A DNA stretch of 64,000 bases from Dioscorea cayenensis subsp. rotundata. Taxonomy: Eukaryota > Streptophyta > Magnoliopsida > Dioscoreales > Dioscoreaceae. The stretch is taken from positions 1,302,001 through 1,366,000 of the forward strand of contig NC_052483.1 in NCBI RefSeq assembly GCF_009730915.1, in the 5' to 3' direction. Made by a program: the position numbers and the translations under genes. Below, in pieces: positions 1 through 11,890 of the stretch. Position 1 is the stretch's first letter. Every line of letters starts with the position of its first letter. The notes beneath the pieces are model-generated. The model searched no databases. It saw only the letters and a program-made list of their open reading frames with translations, and was not told where the DNA came from.

Positions 1-221
1 TTTTTTTTCTGCCTGAATAAATTCTTTTGCAAAACCAGTGGCTCAGTAATTTGATTTTGGTTTCTCTTCAATATATATGTGTGTGTGTGTGCTTCTTTAT
101 ATTCAAGCCTTGCTGTCATGTTGACTTATTTTAAAGTCCTTTCAGCCATATGATCTTAGCATGTAAGCCATCATTTTAATTCATATTTAGTAGTAACATT
201 TGATTCCCCTGCTCAATATAG

Positions 222-3200
222 ACTCATTACAAATGTTGCAGAAGCCTAGTCTTGAGAACTTAGCTGAATTCTTGAAGCCATTGAATGAAGTGATCCTTAA
301 AGCAAGTGCATTAACCGAAGGAAGGAGGACTGATGCTTTCAACCATCAGAAGTCCATTGCTGACAGTCTCACAGCTTTGGCATGGATTGCATATTCAGGA
401 AAGGATTGTGGTAGGTGAAATTTTGTATATAGTCTTTTTGTTTATTTTTGTTAAGTAACTTGTGTGTATCTTTCATCAAGATTACTTGAAATCTTTCTTC
501 TTATACTTGTTCTTTGTTTAAGGTATGAGTCTTCCAATTTCCCATGTGGAGGAAAGTTGGCAGATGGCTGAATTCTACAACAACAAGGCATGTCCAAAGT
601 CAGACACCTCTTTAATAAGTTTATTGGCAGCTTACATGCTTAGTTTCTTTACATTAATTCCCCTTCACCATGAAACCATATGATTCGTTTTATATTGAAT
701 TGGTTTATTGATAATTCTTCATCAGTGTTGTTTGCTTTACATCCCAAAGCTTTTATTGAAGTCATCATTTCTTTGTTACAAATTCTTAATTCCCTTCATT
801 ATGCAAACTTTTCTATACTTTTGCCCACTTGAGGCACAACTTCTTTTTATTGCACTTTTGCATCACTATCTGAACCTAGTCTAATACGGTATTGGTTCTG
901 TTTCATGTGTCAGAAGTGAGAGTTATTTTTTCTTAAAACAATTTATAGGTTCTTGTGGAGTACAGAAATAAGGATCCAGATCATGTAGAATGGGCAAAAG
1001 CTTTAAAGGAACTCTATCTTCCCGGTTTACGGGATTATGTCAAGGGATTTTATCCTCTGGGTCCTGTTTGGGCTTCTGCAGGAGTAGCTGTTTCCACCTC
1101 ATCCACCAGTGCTGGCATGTCAAAGCCACCCTCAACAAAGGCTCCAGCCCCCCCACCTCCACCCTCAGCTTCACTTTTCAGCTCTGAGACAGCATCATCA
1201 CGGCCCAAAGAAGGAATGTCTGCTGTATTTCAGGAAATTAGCTCAGGGAAGTCAGTGGCTGGTGGTAAGCAAAACAAATTTCAAAATTTCCAGCTTCCAG
1301 CGAGGAAAGGGTCAAAAGTTTTCTCTCTGAATATCTTATCCTTTGTCAATTTTCCGCCTCATAGGTTTAAGGAAGGTAACTGATGACATGAAGACAAAGA
1401 ATAGAACTGATAGGACCAGTATTGTTGGTGCATCTGAAAAAGAACCTCGCGCCAGTTCCTCTGCCTTTTCTAAAGCAGGCCCTCCCAAGTTAGAGCTTCA
1501 AATGGGACGCAAGTGAGGGCTTTCGGATCTCTCTCTTTCTACTCAAAATAATGCTCCTATATTTCTTTTATGATCTCTAGTTGCCTTTTGTGTGATTTGA
1601 AGACTTTGGGCATGTTGCTAGAACTCATTTGTCATAGATGTTTCTCTGCACAGGTGGGCAGTTGAAAACCAGATTGGAAAGAAACACTTGGTTATCGATG
1701 ATTGTGATTCCAAACAGTCTGTGTACATATTTGGGTGCAAGGATTCTGTTTTACAAGTCAAAGGTATGCTGTCTAGTTTTTCATGGTTTGAACCATACCA
1801 TGAGCCTTATTGCCTTATCTGCTACTATTCTCTCTGAGCTTTCTTTTGGAAATTCATAATCTGCAGGAAAGGTGAACAACATAACTGTTGATAAGTGCAG
1901 CAAAATGGGAATTGTGTTCACGGTCAGTTTAAAGAAGCTGTATTGATTTCTATATTGCATTAGTTAAATTCTAATAATTGTCTAGATGTTTGTATCTTTT
2001 ATTTTGCATCATCATACATTGCAGTAACAATATTTTCTATTATGTTTCAGGATGTTGTTGCAGCTTGTGAGATTGTGAACTGCAATGGAGTTGAAGTGCA
2101 ATGCCAGGTATGACATGTTTCTGACTGTGAAGGGATGGGACAATTATTTGTCTAGAACTATTTTTTGATGGTTGTGTGGAATTGGAATATGAAAAGAAAT
2201 CTGTTGCTGAATTATTCTCATTGTTCTCATTGTTGATTCTTTTCAACAAATGTGCTCATAGCATTTTCAATGGATTGGATAGGAACATTTGTTATTCCAA
2301 AAGGATGCGTCTTGTTAGTGTCACACTAAAATGCTGGCCAACTGGTTATTCTTCAGCCATCTATTCTAGCATCTTATGCTATAGCTATACTGATGAGGGA
2401 GATTTGTCTTAAATTTCACGCTAATTTGTTGCTTCCAAATCAAGGTTTGGTAAGAGAGTCAAAAATAGGAAAAATTTTCAAACCTGGTGACTTGAATTGA
2501 CCTATTTAAACAATTGCCTAATGGCTGCTTAGGCAGTTGGCCATTCAAGGAGTAAATTGATAGGTTGCTGCTTCAGATTTGAGTTTGCTATGTTAATACA
2601 ATTTTTTCCGTCAATTTCATTTCAATTGCATACAGTCTGGAATGGATTTACTTTGTTCTTTTCATTTTGTTTGCTCATGGGTCACTGCTCAATTCCTGCA
2701 GGGCTCAGCACCAACAATATCAATAGACAACACAGCAGGTTGCCAACTATATTTAAGCAAAGGTTCACTGGAGGCTTCAATTACCACCGCTAAATCAAGT
2801 GAGATAAATGTACTTGTTCCTGGAGCTAGTTCTGATGATGACTGGGTGAGTTTCGAGTGCATTTTCTTCCATTTTTTTGCTATATCAGGACCTTTAAGTT
2901 TTCACAAATTAGCCAGACCATGCACCTGAAAGACTACGGGACATCGATGGTGCCTTTTAGATATTTAGATGGTATTAGCTCCCTTAAGTATTGTTGGTTT
3001 GTGAAAAGAGTATACAATATATCTTGGACTCAAAAAGATTCTACATACTGATTGCTCCACATTATCTTTTAGCAAACGGTTGGGTATTGCTGGAGTAAGT
3101 TTCAATTTAGACTTGATCTAGTCTTTTACATTTCAACCTGAGTTTCTTGGGCAGTGTGAACATTGAAAATTGAAAATTGCTTTCAATTGCTTACTATTGT

Positions 3201-3530
3201 AACTCTGTAAACAAGATGCCATGGCAATTGGCAAATAGTTTGGGCTAAGTCAAACCTGTGCTGAATGTCATGCCTTATATGTGTTTATCATAATGACCTG
3301 CTAACATATATGTCCATATTGTCCTTCTCGATTGTTAAAACAGAATTGGTTGTGCTAAATCTTCACAAATTCCCTTCGTCATTAAAACCAAATAAGTATT
3401 AGACTCTCAAGATCCTTTTTTCCTTTTTTATGAATACTTTTAGGTGGAGCATGCATTGCCTCAACAGTTTGTTCACACTTTCAAGGATGGCCATTTCGTG
3501 ACCTCTCCGGTCTCTCACTCAGGAGGGTAA
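222..3530 (+). CDS. CAP1: Cyclase-associated protein (CAP), 5' partial, 9 exons visible
   Basis: This gene encodes an actin-monomer-recycling protein of the cytosol that works with cofilin and profilin in actin turnover. Exons read from splice signals and frame are 222-410, 523-587, 949-1264, 1365-1512, 1654-1763, 1867-1922, 2051-2107, 2702-2845 and 3444-3530. They join in one frame into about 389 residues; the plant family is about 475 long, so the N-terminus lies outside the window. In order one sees the helical folded domain (ALTEGRRTDAFNH, ESWQMAEFYNN, YLPGLRDYVK), a proline stretch (APAPPPPPS), the linker before GPPKLELQMGRKW, and the C-terminal beta-helix ending PVSHSGG. The intron after 587 has a GC donor (AAG then GCATGT). 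No break is seen. The family call is by recall of Arabidopsis CAP1 and is firm; splice sites are inferred. Confidence 0.93.
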
Positions 3531-5163
3531 TTGAGTTGATTTTGCATATGCTAGCTTCCGACTAATATTGTAGCCTTGCAGTAAGTCGGAGGTTAAGAAG
3601 AGCCAGTGTGTTATGGTAATGTAAGTTTTGTTCCAAAATTTCCTTGCTGCACCTCGCACATCCCAGACAGGAATCCTTTTTATATTTGTGAGCTATTCTT
3701 GTGTGTTATTCTTCTGATTGTGGATCAGAATTTTGGTCTGTTCCTTTGCTTCTCCAGGGGCATGGTGTTTGTTATCTTCTTTGTTTTTTTATGCGTGTAA
3801 TTTCAGTGTTATATACCTTTATTTTTATGCTGGTAATTTCAATGTTATATACCTTTGATTTTTATGCTGGTAATTCCAGTGTTATTTCAGAAGTTATTGC
3901 TTGTTGACTATGCTTGGTTTCAGCTGTTCTTTCCCTTTGCATAAAGACCTGTGTTTTGAGTTGTATTCTGTTATATATATTTCATTGGTTGGTTCTGGTA
4001 GGGGTGTTCAACTGGTGAACCAAAAAAAAATGGGGCTGAGCCTATCGATTTAATTTATATTATGGGCTTTTCATTTGGGGGAAGTGGGCTGACTTCTTCA
4101 TTTCATGTGTTCATTTGTTTTGAAGTGGGGGAAGTGATACTTCTCCTACTTTCGATTTAATTGAATTTTAAACTAAATTCACTTAGGTGGTTTTTTTACT
4201 GACATGGAAGAAAATGAACTAATATATAAAAATTAACTTACTCTTATTTTCAAAGTCTTTTTTTTGAACTTATAGAATTTTATATAATACTTAAAATTTT
4301 CTTTTTATATTATCGCTTTCTAATAAATCAAAATCAGAAGTTCTGGAAGTGGTATTGTATGTGGTTTTTTTTTTAAATTAATTAAAATAGCTACACATCA
4401 CACATTTTCCAGTAATCAGGGAAACGACTAACCAAACACATGTTCAATGGTCTTCATGAGCTATTGCAGAAGGTCTATTCCTTCTTTTATAGGAAAGAGT
4501 GAGAAGACTGGAGGTCTCCGTCCCTGCCAGTGGATCAGCAAGAAGTTTCCAATACTTGGAATTGACTCTATTATATCTATGCCATCCATCACAACATACC
4601 CAATCAAAACTTCTGATCTGATGGCCCTGTTTAACTGTACGCCTTCCTCTTCAATTATTTCCCATCTTTAATTTTTGTTACACTATCGTTCACAGCATCA
4701 ATTATTTGTAGCTTGCAATTAATCCATAAATTGACTCTAGCTTGACTACTCCCAATCCTGCTTTTAAGCAAAATGGTCCAACAAATCAGTTGAACATTAT
4801 AATCCTAACATTAATACCTTAACTTATTTCAACAAATCCTTCAAATTTTAGAACCTCGCTTGCATTCCCATCTATTCTTTCCCTCTCATTCAAGTATTCC
4901 CATAATTTAATACATACTTAACAATTAACTCCTAAATGTTACATAATACCTCCATTTCAAATCACTCTGCTCTAGAGTAGCAATGAAGTCATGAAAGACC
5001 TCTCTCTCCTAACTATTAAACCACTAGCAAATTAAGTGCCATTAGTAACCCTCTTCTCTCATTCCTCCCCAAGTCTCCACCTCCCTATCTTTTTCTTCAC
5101 CATTTTAAGAAACCATTCCCATATACATCTTCTTCCTCTCTCTTTATTCATCAAAAGAAATCC
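3531..5163. other. CAP 3' UTR, intergenic sequence and glucanase 5' flank
   Basis: No coding region is supported here. The first few hundred bases are T-rich and probably the CAP 3' UTR. A short tandem of about 40 bp (TTTTTATGCTGGTAATTTCA-type units) lies at about 3800-3885. From about 4900 the sequence turns C/T-rich, as expected for the 5' UTR and promoter of the next gene. The 74-codon frame at 4447-4671 has no recognisable protein character. Confidence 0.5.
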
Positions 5164-7229
5164 ATGGAGAAAATAACCCTCCTTCTCCTCCTCTCTCCAT
5201 TCCTTCTCTTCTCCGCAAGTAAGCAGCTCATTCTATCTCCCATTTTTATTATTTTTTTTAAATAAATAAACACTCTAAAAAATTAAATATTAAATAAATT
5301 AATAGCGTTCTCAAACCAACCAAGCAAAGCTCTTTAATTTCCATTTTTTTAGAAAAAAAGAAAAAAAAAAAATCAACACTTTGAAAAACACGTGTCAGGA
5401 TCGCAGTCATTCATCGGAGTGAACTACGGCGAGGAAGCGGACAACCTCCCATCACCGGACGCCACCGCACGACTCCTCCAATCAACAACGATCTCCAAGC
5501 TCCGTCTCTACGCTCCCGACGCCGCCCTTCTCCGATCCCTCGCCTCCACCGACATCACCGTCATCCTCGGCGTTCCCAACTCCGATCTCCCCACTCTCGC
5601 TTCCTCCTCCTCCGCCGCCTCCACCTGGGCCTCCTCCAATCTTCTCCCTTTCCTCCCTTCGCCTTCAATCCCCCTCATCGCTGTCGGCAACGAAGCTCTC
5701 AACTCCGGCGATCCTTCTCTCCCTCCTCTCCTCCTTCCGGCTATGCAAAACCTTCAATCAGCCCTCTCCTCCACCGCCCCTCAGATCAAGATCTCCACCG
5801 TCCATTCCATGGCCGTACTCTCCCAATCCGATCCCCCCTCCGCCGGCGCCTTCCACTCCGACCTCTCCTCCGTCCTCTCCCCCATCCTCCACTTCCTCCA
5901 AGATAACGGATCCCCTTTCATGATAAACCCGTACCCGTTTTTCGCTTATAGATCCGACACGAGGCCCGAAACCCTCGCCTTTTGCCTATTCCAACCCAAC
6001 CCGGGCCGGGTCGACCCGGTTTCGTCACTGACGTATTCCAACATGTTTGATGCGCAGGTGGACGCCATACGATCAGCTCTTGATGCGATGGGGTTTTACG
6101 AATCTCGAGATCGTCGTGGCGGAGACTGGTTGGCCATATAGAGGTGACGCCGATGAAGTCGGTGCCAGCGTGGATAATGCGAAGGCCTTTAATGGTGGGC
6201 TTGTGGCCCATTTAAGGTCCATGGTTGGCACGCCTAAGATGCCTGGCAAGTCCGTGGACACTTATATCTTTGCGCTTTATGATGAAGACTTGAAGGCCGG
6301 GCCCACTTCTGAGAGGTCTTTTGGGCTTTTCCGGCCCGATTTAACTATGACTTATGATGCCGGGCTCTCTAAGACCACTAACTCCAGCCCGGTAAGTGCT
6401 TACCCGTTTTCTAAATTTCAAAATCTCCGTTTTATTAATATTAATTTAAATAAATATTATTTAAATTAATAAAAATGTTTTATTAATATTAATATTTTAG
6501 ATATTAGTTAGTAAATATAGTTTTCGGTTATTAACTTTATAACACCCCCAGTTTTTTTATTGGAGTGAGACATGAGTTTGACTTTCCACTCTCACAAAAG
6601 ATAAAGGTGAGGCAGGGGAGAAATTGAACGTGTGCTTTTGTGATAGAGCCCGACTCTGTAGGAGAATTCTCTGCATGTTCGTAATTATAAACTTGGTCAA
6701 ACCATTGTGTTATGTTAAAAAAATTATATATATATGGGTTTTAAGTCATTTAAACATTACTGTTTACTAGAGATGTTTGTTTACAGATCGTTGGATAATG
6801 ATTCAACTGTTATTTTTTATATAAATACTATATAAATTTATTGTTTATAATCATTATGTATAATGTAAAATTGTTTTTAGACACTATTTAATATTGTTCA
6901 TAAATGGATTTTAGATATTGAATGATTATATAACTGGTTACTAAAAACGTCTCTAGATAATGGGTCATCTCTATATATATATATACATGAAGTATATATA
7001 ATCTCATACAAATGCATCATGGCAGGCAAGCCCTGCATCGCCGACGGAGAAGCCGGCGTGCGAGACGACGAGCAACGTTAGCTCGAGTTTCTCGTGTGGG
7101 CAGGCAAGCGTGGAATGCAGTGTAACGCTTCCCGGCGGCAGCTGTTTAATTTCTGAAGCCGCCGGCGTGAAACTCTTATACTTGATAACTTCTTCTTGTT
7201 TGTTGTTTCATTTGGTGCTCATTAGTTAG
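5164..7229 (+). CDS. GH17 endo-1,3-beta-glucosidase, GPI-anchored type, with one frameshift
   Basis: The product hydrolyses beta-1,3-glucan (callose) at the cell surface. Exons are 5164-5218, 5399-6391 and 7026-7229. Exon 1 gives a signal peptide (MEKITLLLLLSPFLLFSA) and the mature part opens SFIGVNYG, the family hallmark. The proton-donor Glu is in VGNEAL (about residue 117) and the nucleophile Glu in VVAETGWP (about 260). No X8 domain follows. The tail has a Cys-containing Ser/Thr-rich stretch and a hydrophobic end (LLYLITSSCLLFHLVLIS) typical of a GPI signal. Between DAMGF and TNLEIVV the frame shifts by one base inside GGGGTTTT (6090-6097). The length would be about 416 residues if that base is an error. 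Everything downstream stays conserved, so I favour an assembly error over a pseudogene. The third exon's start is less sure than the others. Confidence 0.85.
6555..6715 (-). repeat. Possible SINE relic in the glucanase intron 2
   Basis: On the minus strand this stretch reads like a tRNA-derived SINE head: an A-box-like ACAATGGTTTGACC is followed about 80 bases later by a B-box-like CGTTCAATTTC. No poly(A) tail or target duplication could be fixed. It is less AT-rich than the rest of the intron. This is a weak call. Confidence 0.3.
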
Positions 7230-8183
7230 TGAATCCGCAGCACTTACTTTGTGCTTTTGTTTTGGTTTATTGGTAAATATATATTTCATAATTATTTTTT
7301 TTTGAAAAATTGTTTAGATATCAATAAAAATTTAGTATTAATTGGAAATTTTATTTATTTTTTGAATTATTGGATTTAGCTTTTGATAAAAGTTTTTTTC
7401 TCATGGGAGAATTTTAAAAAGGACTCCACTAAATAAAGTTGGTTTGGATTTGTTTAGATTGTGTTTTTTGGTCATCTTTTTTTATGAATCAGTTACATCA
7501 AGAAATATTTTTGGCAAAAACTTTTTTTAATAAAAAAAGTAAATAAGCTTCAAGGCACTAAATCAATGAGTCAAAAAGAATACAAGCGAGCATGATAAGC
7601 ATAAGTGTGTGGCCACCAATCAAAATAGAAAAGTAAATACAAAGAGGAAAAAAAAATGAAATACGGTAAGCCAAACGGGAAAGACTTATAAAAAAACAAT
7701 GTATTTTTAAGGCAATAGACCACGTCAACATCTAGTTATTAAAATTTTTTAATTTGACCAGGTGGTGTTACATGGACAATTAAAATTTATTACAAACACA
7801 TTCAAATAATTTATAAAAATCATATTAAGTTAAAAAATTTTCAAACCGACATCTACGGATATACATGTAATTATCTTTACTATGTGGACTAGGTAAGTGT
7901 CGGAAAAATTGGGTGAGTTGTCAATTCTTGTCATTATATATATATATATATATAAAAAAAATATAAATTAAAATTCTTTTATAAATTGTTATATATAAAA
8001 GAATTGGGTGAGTTGTCAATTCTTGTCATTATATATATAAGATAAACACACACACATCAAAAAAATACAAAACCAAGTAAAACTAAACTAATACTAAACC
8101 TCTTACATTTGTTATTCCCTTCTTCCCCCAAAAAAACACACACACACTGACACACACACACACACACATGCATAGAAGTAGAA
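7230..8183. other. Convergent intergenic region with a 37-bp direct repeat and microsatellites
   Basis: This lies between the glucanase stop and the receptor-kinase stop and is very AT-rich. A 37-base direct repeat beginning AATTGGGTGAGTTGTC occurs at 7907-7943 and 8002-8038, each copy running into a TA microsatellite. A CA-rich microsatellite lies at about 8138-8169, just beyond the kinase stop. No gene is seen. Confidence 0.6.
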
Positions 8184-10187
8184 CTAGCGACCACCAGAGA
8201 GAAGAGAAGCAGTGGCCAGAGAAGCAGAAGAAGAAGAAGACACAACATACTTATCAAAACCTTCATCTGCAATTGAATTCAACACATCATCATTCAAAGA
8301 AGAAGGTGTCAATTGAGGCAGACAAAAATCTCCATTCAAGAAATGCATGACTTGTCTCATACTTGGCCTTGCTCTATCCACAGGGTGACAACAGAGCAAT
8401 CCCAACTTTAACACCAACTCCATCTCTTCCACCACATACTCTTCACCAAGTCTTCTATCTCTTGCTCCACCTATGTCCCCATTTTTCCAACACTCCAACA
8501 CCCATTCCACCAAAACAATCTCCTCTCCATAATCTTCCAATTCTATAGGCCTTTTTCCACATGCAACTTCAAGTAAGAACACTCCAAATGCATACACATC
8601 ACTGCATGTTGTGGCTTTGCCTCTCCTTACAAGCTCTGGAGCTAGATATCCCATTGTTCCCATAACATGAGTTGTTTGAAAGTCAGTCCCATGATCATAC
8701 AATCTAGCAAGACCAAAGTCCCCAAGCCTTGCATTGAATTCACTGTCTAGCAACACATTGCTAGCTTTGATGTCTCTGTGAATCACCACCTTCACCCACT
8801 CTTCATGCAGGTAGAGCAGGCCTGAAGCTACTCCTTTGATGATTCTGAACCTCTGGTTCCAGTCCAGACATGGTGTTCTCTGACTAAATAGATGCTTATC
8901 TAGACTACCATTATGCATGAAATCATAGACTAGGAAGAGTTCTCCTTCTCGCCGGCAATAGCCTAAGAGACGGACTAAGTTCCGGTGCCGTAGTCTGCCA
9001 AGGCTTACTATCTCTGCTACAAACTCCTTCATTCCCTGTCTTGATTGATGAGATATCTTTTTTACTGCAATTTCTGCTTTAGAACTTGGCAATACTCCTT
9101 TGTAGACACTGCCAAAGCCTCCAAAGCCAAGAAAGTGTTTGTCTTTGAAGCCCTCTGTTGCTTGGAAGAGCTCTTTGTATGAGAAACGATGAGGACCATA
9201 CTCTTGCTCCCATTCCTCACGTAGCTCTGCAAATTTCATTCTCCTTGCCACTATGTAACTGATGATCAATCCTGTAATTGTTAGAGCAAGGACTAGAGAC
9301 AGACAGAGCCAAATTATCCAAGTCCAGGATTTCTTATTGTTTTCGGCAATGAGTGGGAGTTTAGGCAAGCTTGTTAGATCAAGAGGAGTTGCATTTCCAT
9401 CCATTTTAAAGCTCCAACCAAGTATGTAATGGGTTGTATGTATATTACCCTCAGATGCAGTGAAGCCGACGAACACATCTTCGGATATCATGCCGGAAAG
9501 ATCGATCTCTGATGATAAGAGAGGGCGGCCGGGCTTTTGCTGTCCTAAGGGAGCTATTGTCACATTGAGTTGCAGTTTTTTGCCATCATATTCTACCCAT
9601 GCTTGCATTGGCTGACCACTGAATAAGCTCAGGTTGTGAAAATCTCTGCTAGAATCACCAGCATAGTAGCCTGCAGTATGAGAATTATTCGAAATCAGGC
9701 CATAGATATCAATGCCAACATGGTTGTCGTCGATATCTTTGTATTCAGGTGTTTGAACTGTATCAAACTCCACAGCAACAATGTGATTTGATGCAAGATT
9801 GATGTTTGTAGAGTTGAAGAGGCCTAAGAAGTTGGCTATGCCACCATGAAGTGCTTTCGTCGGCGACAAGCAGAAGGTGAAGCCAAAACTACTGATGGTA
9901 GAGTACTCGGAGACGATAGCGAATACGAAAGTGGTGGAGAATGAGTGAGCAGCAGCAGATTCAGATGTCTTGAACCGGAAAGCAGATGGGTAGAAAGCCT
10001 GACCCTTTGATTGCTGTGTCCTATTGGTGAGAAGCAAAAGGCCTTCTTCAGACAAGTTTGTAATACCATCAAGACTGAGATTTGCGCCGCGAAATCCATC
10101 GAATTTGAACTCAGAATCTGCTGCAAAGGCTCTGAGATGCACAAGAAGAGCTAAGAGCACTAAATTTTTTAGCAACAAAGATGCCAT
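8184..10187 (-). CDS. L-type lectin-domain receptor-like kinase, intact, single exon
   Basis: This is a plasma-membrane receptor kinase of 667 residues, the usual full length, with no intron, as is typical of the family. Residues 1-23 are a signal peptide. Residues 25-268 form the legume-lectin domain, with metal-site motifs VEFDT (139-143) and DDNHVGID and several Asn glycosylation sites. A membrane helix spans about 287-313. The kinase runs about 348-620 with the glycine loop GFGGFG (354-359), Lys376 (AVKK), HRD (470-472) and DFG (490-492), so catalysis looks intact. The juxtamembrane EYGPHRFSYKEL is typical of the clade. A Ser-rich tail follows. The family acts in pathogen, salt and extracellular-signal perception; the ligand cannot be read from sequence. 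The start is the first Met before a good signal peptide. Confidence 0.96.
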   Translation of the reverse strand: MASLLLKNLVLLALLVHLRAFAADSEFKFDGFRGANLSLDGITNLSEEGLLLLTNRTQQSKGQAFYPSAFRFKTSESAAAHSFSTTFVFAIVSEYSTISSFGFTFCLSPTKALHGGIANFLGLFNSTNINLASNHIVAVEFDTVQTPEYKDIDDNHVGIDIYGLISNNSHTAGYYAGDSSRDFHNLSLFSGQPMQAWVEYDGKKLQLNVTIAPLGQQKPGRPLLSSEIDLSGMISEDVFVGFTASEGNIHTTHYILGWSFKMDGNATPLDLTSLPKLPLIAENNKKSWTWIIWLCLSLVLALTITGLIISYIVARRMKFAELREEWEQEYGPHRFSYKELFQATEGFKDKHFLGFGGFGSVYKGVLPSSKAEIAVKKISHQSRQGMKEFVAEIVSLGRLRHRNLVRLLGYCRREGELFLVYDFMHNGSLDKHLFSQRTPCLDWNQRFRIIKGVASGLLYLHEEWVKVVIHRDIKASNVLLDSEFNARLGDFGLARLYDHGTDFQTTHVMGTMGYLAPELVRRGKATTCSDVYAFGVFLLEVACGKRPIELEDYGEEIVLVEWVLECWKNGDIGGARDRRLGEEYVVEEMELVLKLGLLCCHPVDRARPSMRQVMHFLNGDFCLPQLTPSSLNDDVLNSIADEGFDKYVVSSSSSASLATASLLSGGR

Positions 10188-10553
10188 AATTGGCTGCTCT
10201 GAAACAGAGCTAATTTGATGGAGTATGAATATCTTTAGTTCCGGTCAAGGGAGGGAAAAGGTTTCAGTCATTTGCCACCAAACACTTGGAAAAATCTTTC
10301 GTCAAGATTGTGATGTGCATATGAGATTGGAATTTTCAACAACTACTCTGGAGATGTTTCTTCATTTTTTTTCATCTGGAACATGGAAAAATAAAGTAAT
10401 GGTCAGCAATGAACAGAAAATAGTAGCCTCACAAAAAGTCTAAGCAATTGAAGCTATTATTATTTCACATTCATGTTAAAGCATCTGTGTTGAAATTGAG
10501 TACATCAGCTTACCAATATGAATGTATTGAAGACAAATAAAGTTAAAATTCGA
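10188..10553. other. Spacer between the two receptor-kinase copies
   Basis: These bases separate the start of the intact kinase from the stop of its broken neighbour. They should contain the promoter of the intact gene, read on the minus strand. No TATA box stands out and no coding is seen. Confidence 0.5.
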
Positions 10554-11890
10554 TCAACTGCCGATAAAAAGACATGGTTCACTCGACATGGAGGGGAACG
10601 AGACAGCGCAATCATTCTCAGTGAATGTTGAATACTCAGAACTAAAATCAGGAATCAGTAAATCAGGAAGAGGAACACCAGCATTAAGAATCTGTGTTAC
10701 TTGTCTCATACTAGGCCGGGCTTTAGGCGAGTTATGTGAGCAAAACAATCCAAGTTTCAATACTAACTCCAACTCATTGGGCACATAATCTTCTCCCAAT
10801 TTTGGATCCCTTGTATCTAGAATTGCTCCTCTCTTCCAATTAGCAAACACAAATTCCACTAACATCTGCTGATCATCTGCTTCTTTCTTCAGCTCTAATG
10901 GTCTCCTTCCACAAGCAACTTCAAGTAAGAAAGCTCCAAAGGCGAACACATAGCTGCTTGTCGTCGACTTGCAAGTTCTAGCAAGCTCCGGTGCAATATA
11001 ACCCAGAGTTCCTACCACATTGGTTGTCTGAGGAGCACCTCCATGACTATATAGTCTAGCAAGTCCAAAGTCACTGAGTCTTCCATTCATATCTTTGTCT
11101 AGTAACACATTGCCAGCTTTAACGTCTCTATGAATCACAACTTGCTCACAATCTTCATGCAAATAATGAAGGCCAGAGGCCACTCCCTTGATTATCTGAA
11201 ACCTCTGATTTAATGTTTGTAGACAGAAAAGGTAAACTGGGTCTAGGAAAGCTGAAAAGGGAGCTAATGTCACATTGAGCTTCATATCAAAATGATCATA
11301 ATCAATCCAAACTTGCATTGGATTTCCACTAACAAGGCTAAGGTTCCTTAGTTCACCATTATCATCAGATGTATAAGATGCAGTGATGGATTTATTGGAA
11401 ACCAAACCATTGACATCAATGCCAACATGGTTGCTATCTATATCTTTGTCTTCAGGGTTCATGACAGTGTCAAACTCAATGGCAAGAATATGATTATATG
11501 AGTTTCCATTATTGCTATAGTTGAAAAGACCCATGTAATTAGTAGCCATTGATTCAGAGAAGTCTTTTGAAGCAGAAATAGTGAAAGCAAATCCACAGCA
11601 ACCCTTTCCAAGATACTCAGGGACAATAACAAAGACAAAAGTGGTGGAGAAAGAAGAGATAGTATTACCAAAACTAATAGGAATTGGGTAGAAGCCATGT
11701 CCTTTGTGTTGCTTATTAAGATCAGTCAGCATCAGGACACCATCAGATCTTATTACTGCTGCACCATCTAAGCTCAGGTTGACACATTTGAATCCATTGA
11801 AAGTGGAAATCATTGGCAGAAGTTGAAAGCTTCAAAAAAGCAAACCAGAGGATGAGTTTCAGAAGAATAATAACTTGCCAAACTTTCTTG
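10554..11890 (-). pseudogene. Broken L-type lectin receptor kinase paralogue, internal deletion
   Basis: A 419-codon open frame (10554-11813) joins the N-terminal two thirds of a lectin domain directly to the kinase C-lobe. Compared with the intact neighbour it lacks the end of the lectin domain, the membrane helix, the juxtamembrane region, the glycine loop and the catalytic Lys, roughly residues 213-441 of that protein. About 13 unrelated residues (AFLDPVYLFCLQT) sit at the junction, and the frame is kept. HRDVKAGNVLLD and DFGLARL remain, but the Asp of kinase subdomain IX is Tyr (TSSYVFAFG). The signal-peptide segment (LILWFAFLKLSTSANDF) lies just upstream in another frame, about 11812-11890, so a frameshift separates it from NGFKCVNLSLDG. 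It cannot be a working receptor kinase; expression of a soluble fusion is only a possibility. Confidence 0.9.

Noticed and set aside
1-221. First CAP exon at the window edge
   Set aside because: The sequence is T-rich and lacks any CAP-like frame; it reads as intron with its acceptor at 220-221.
955-1383. 142-residue frame as a separate gene
   Set aside because: It is the third visible CAP exon read through into the following intron.
4447-4671. 74-codon frame as a small gene
   Set aside because: No start context, family resemblance or splice partner; composition like intergenic DNA.
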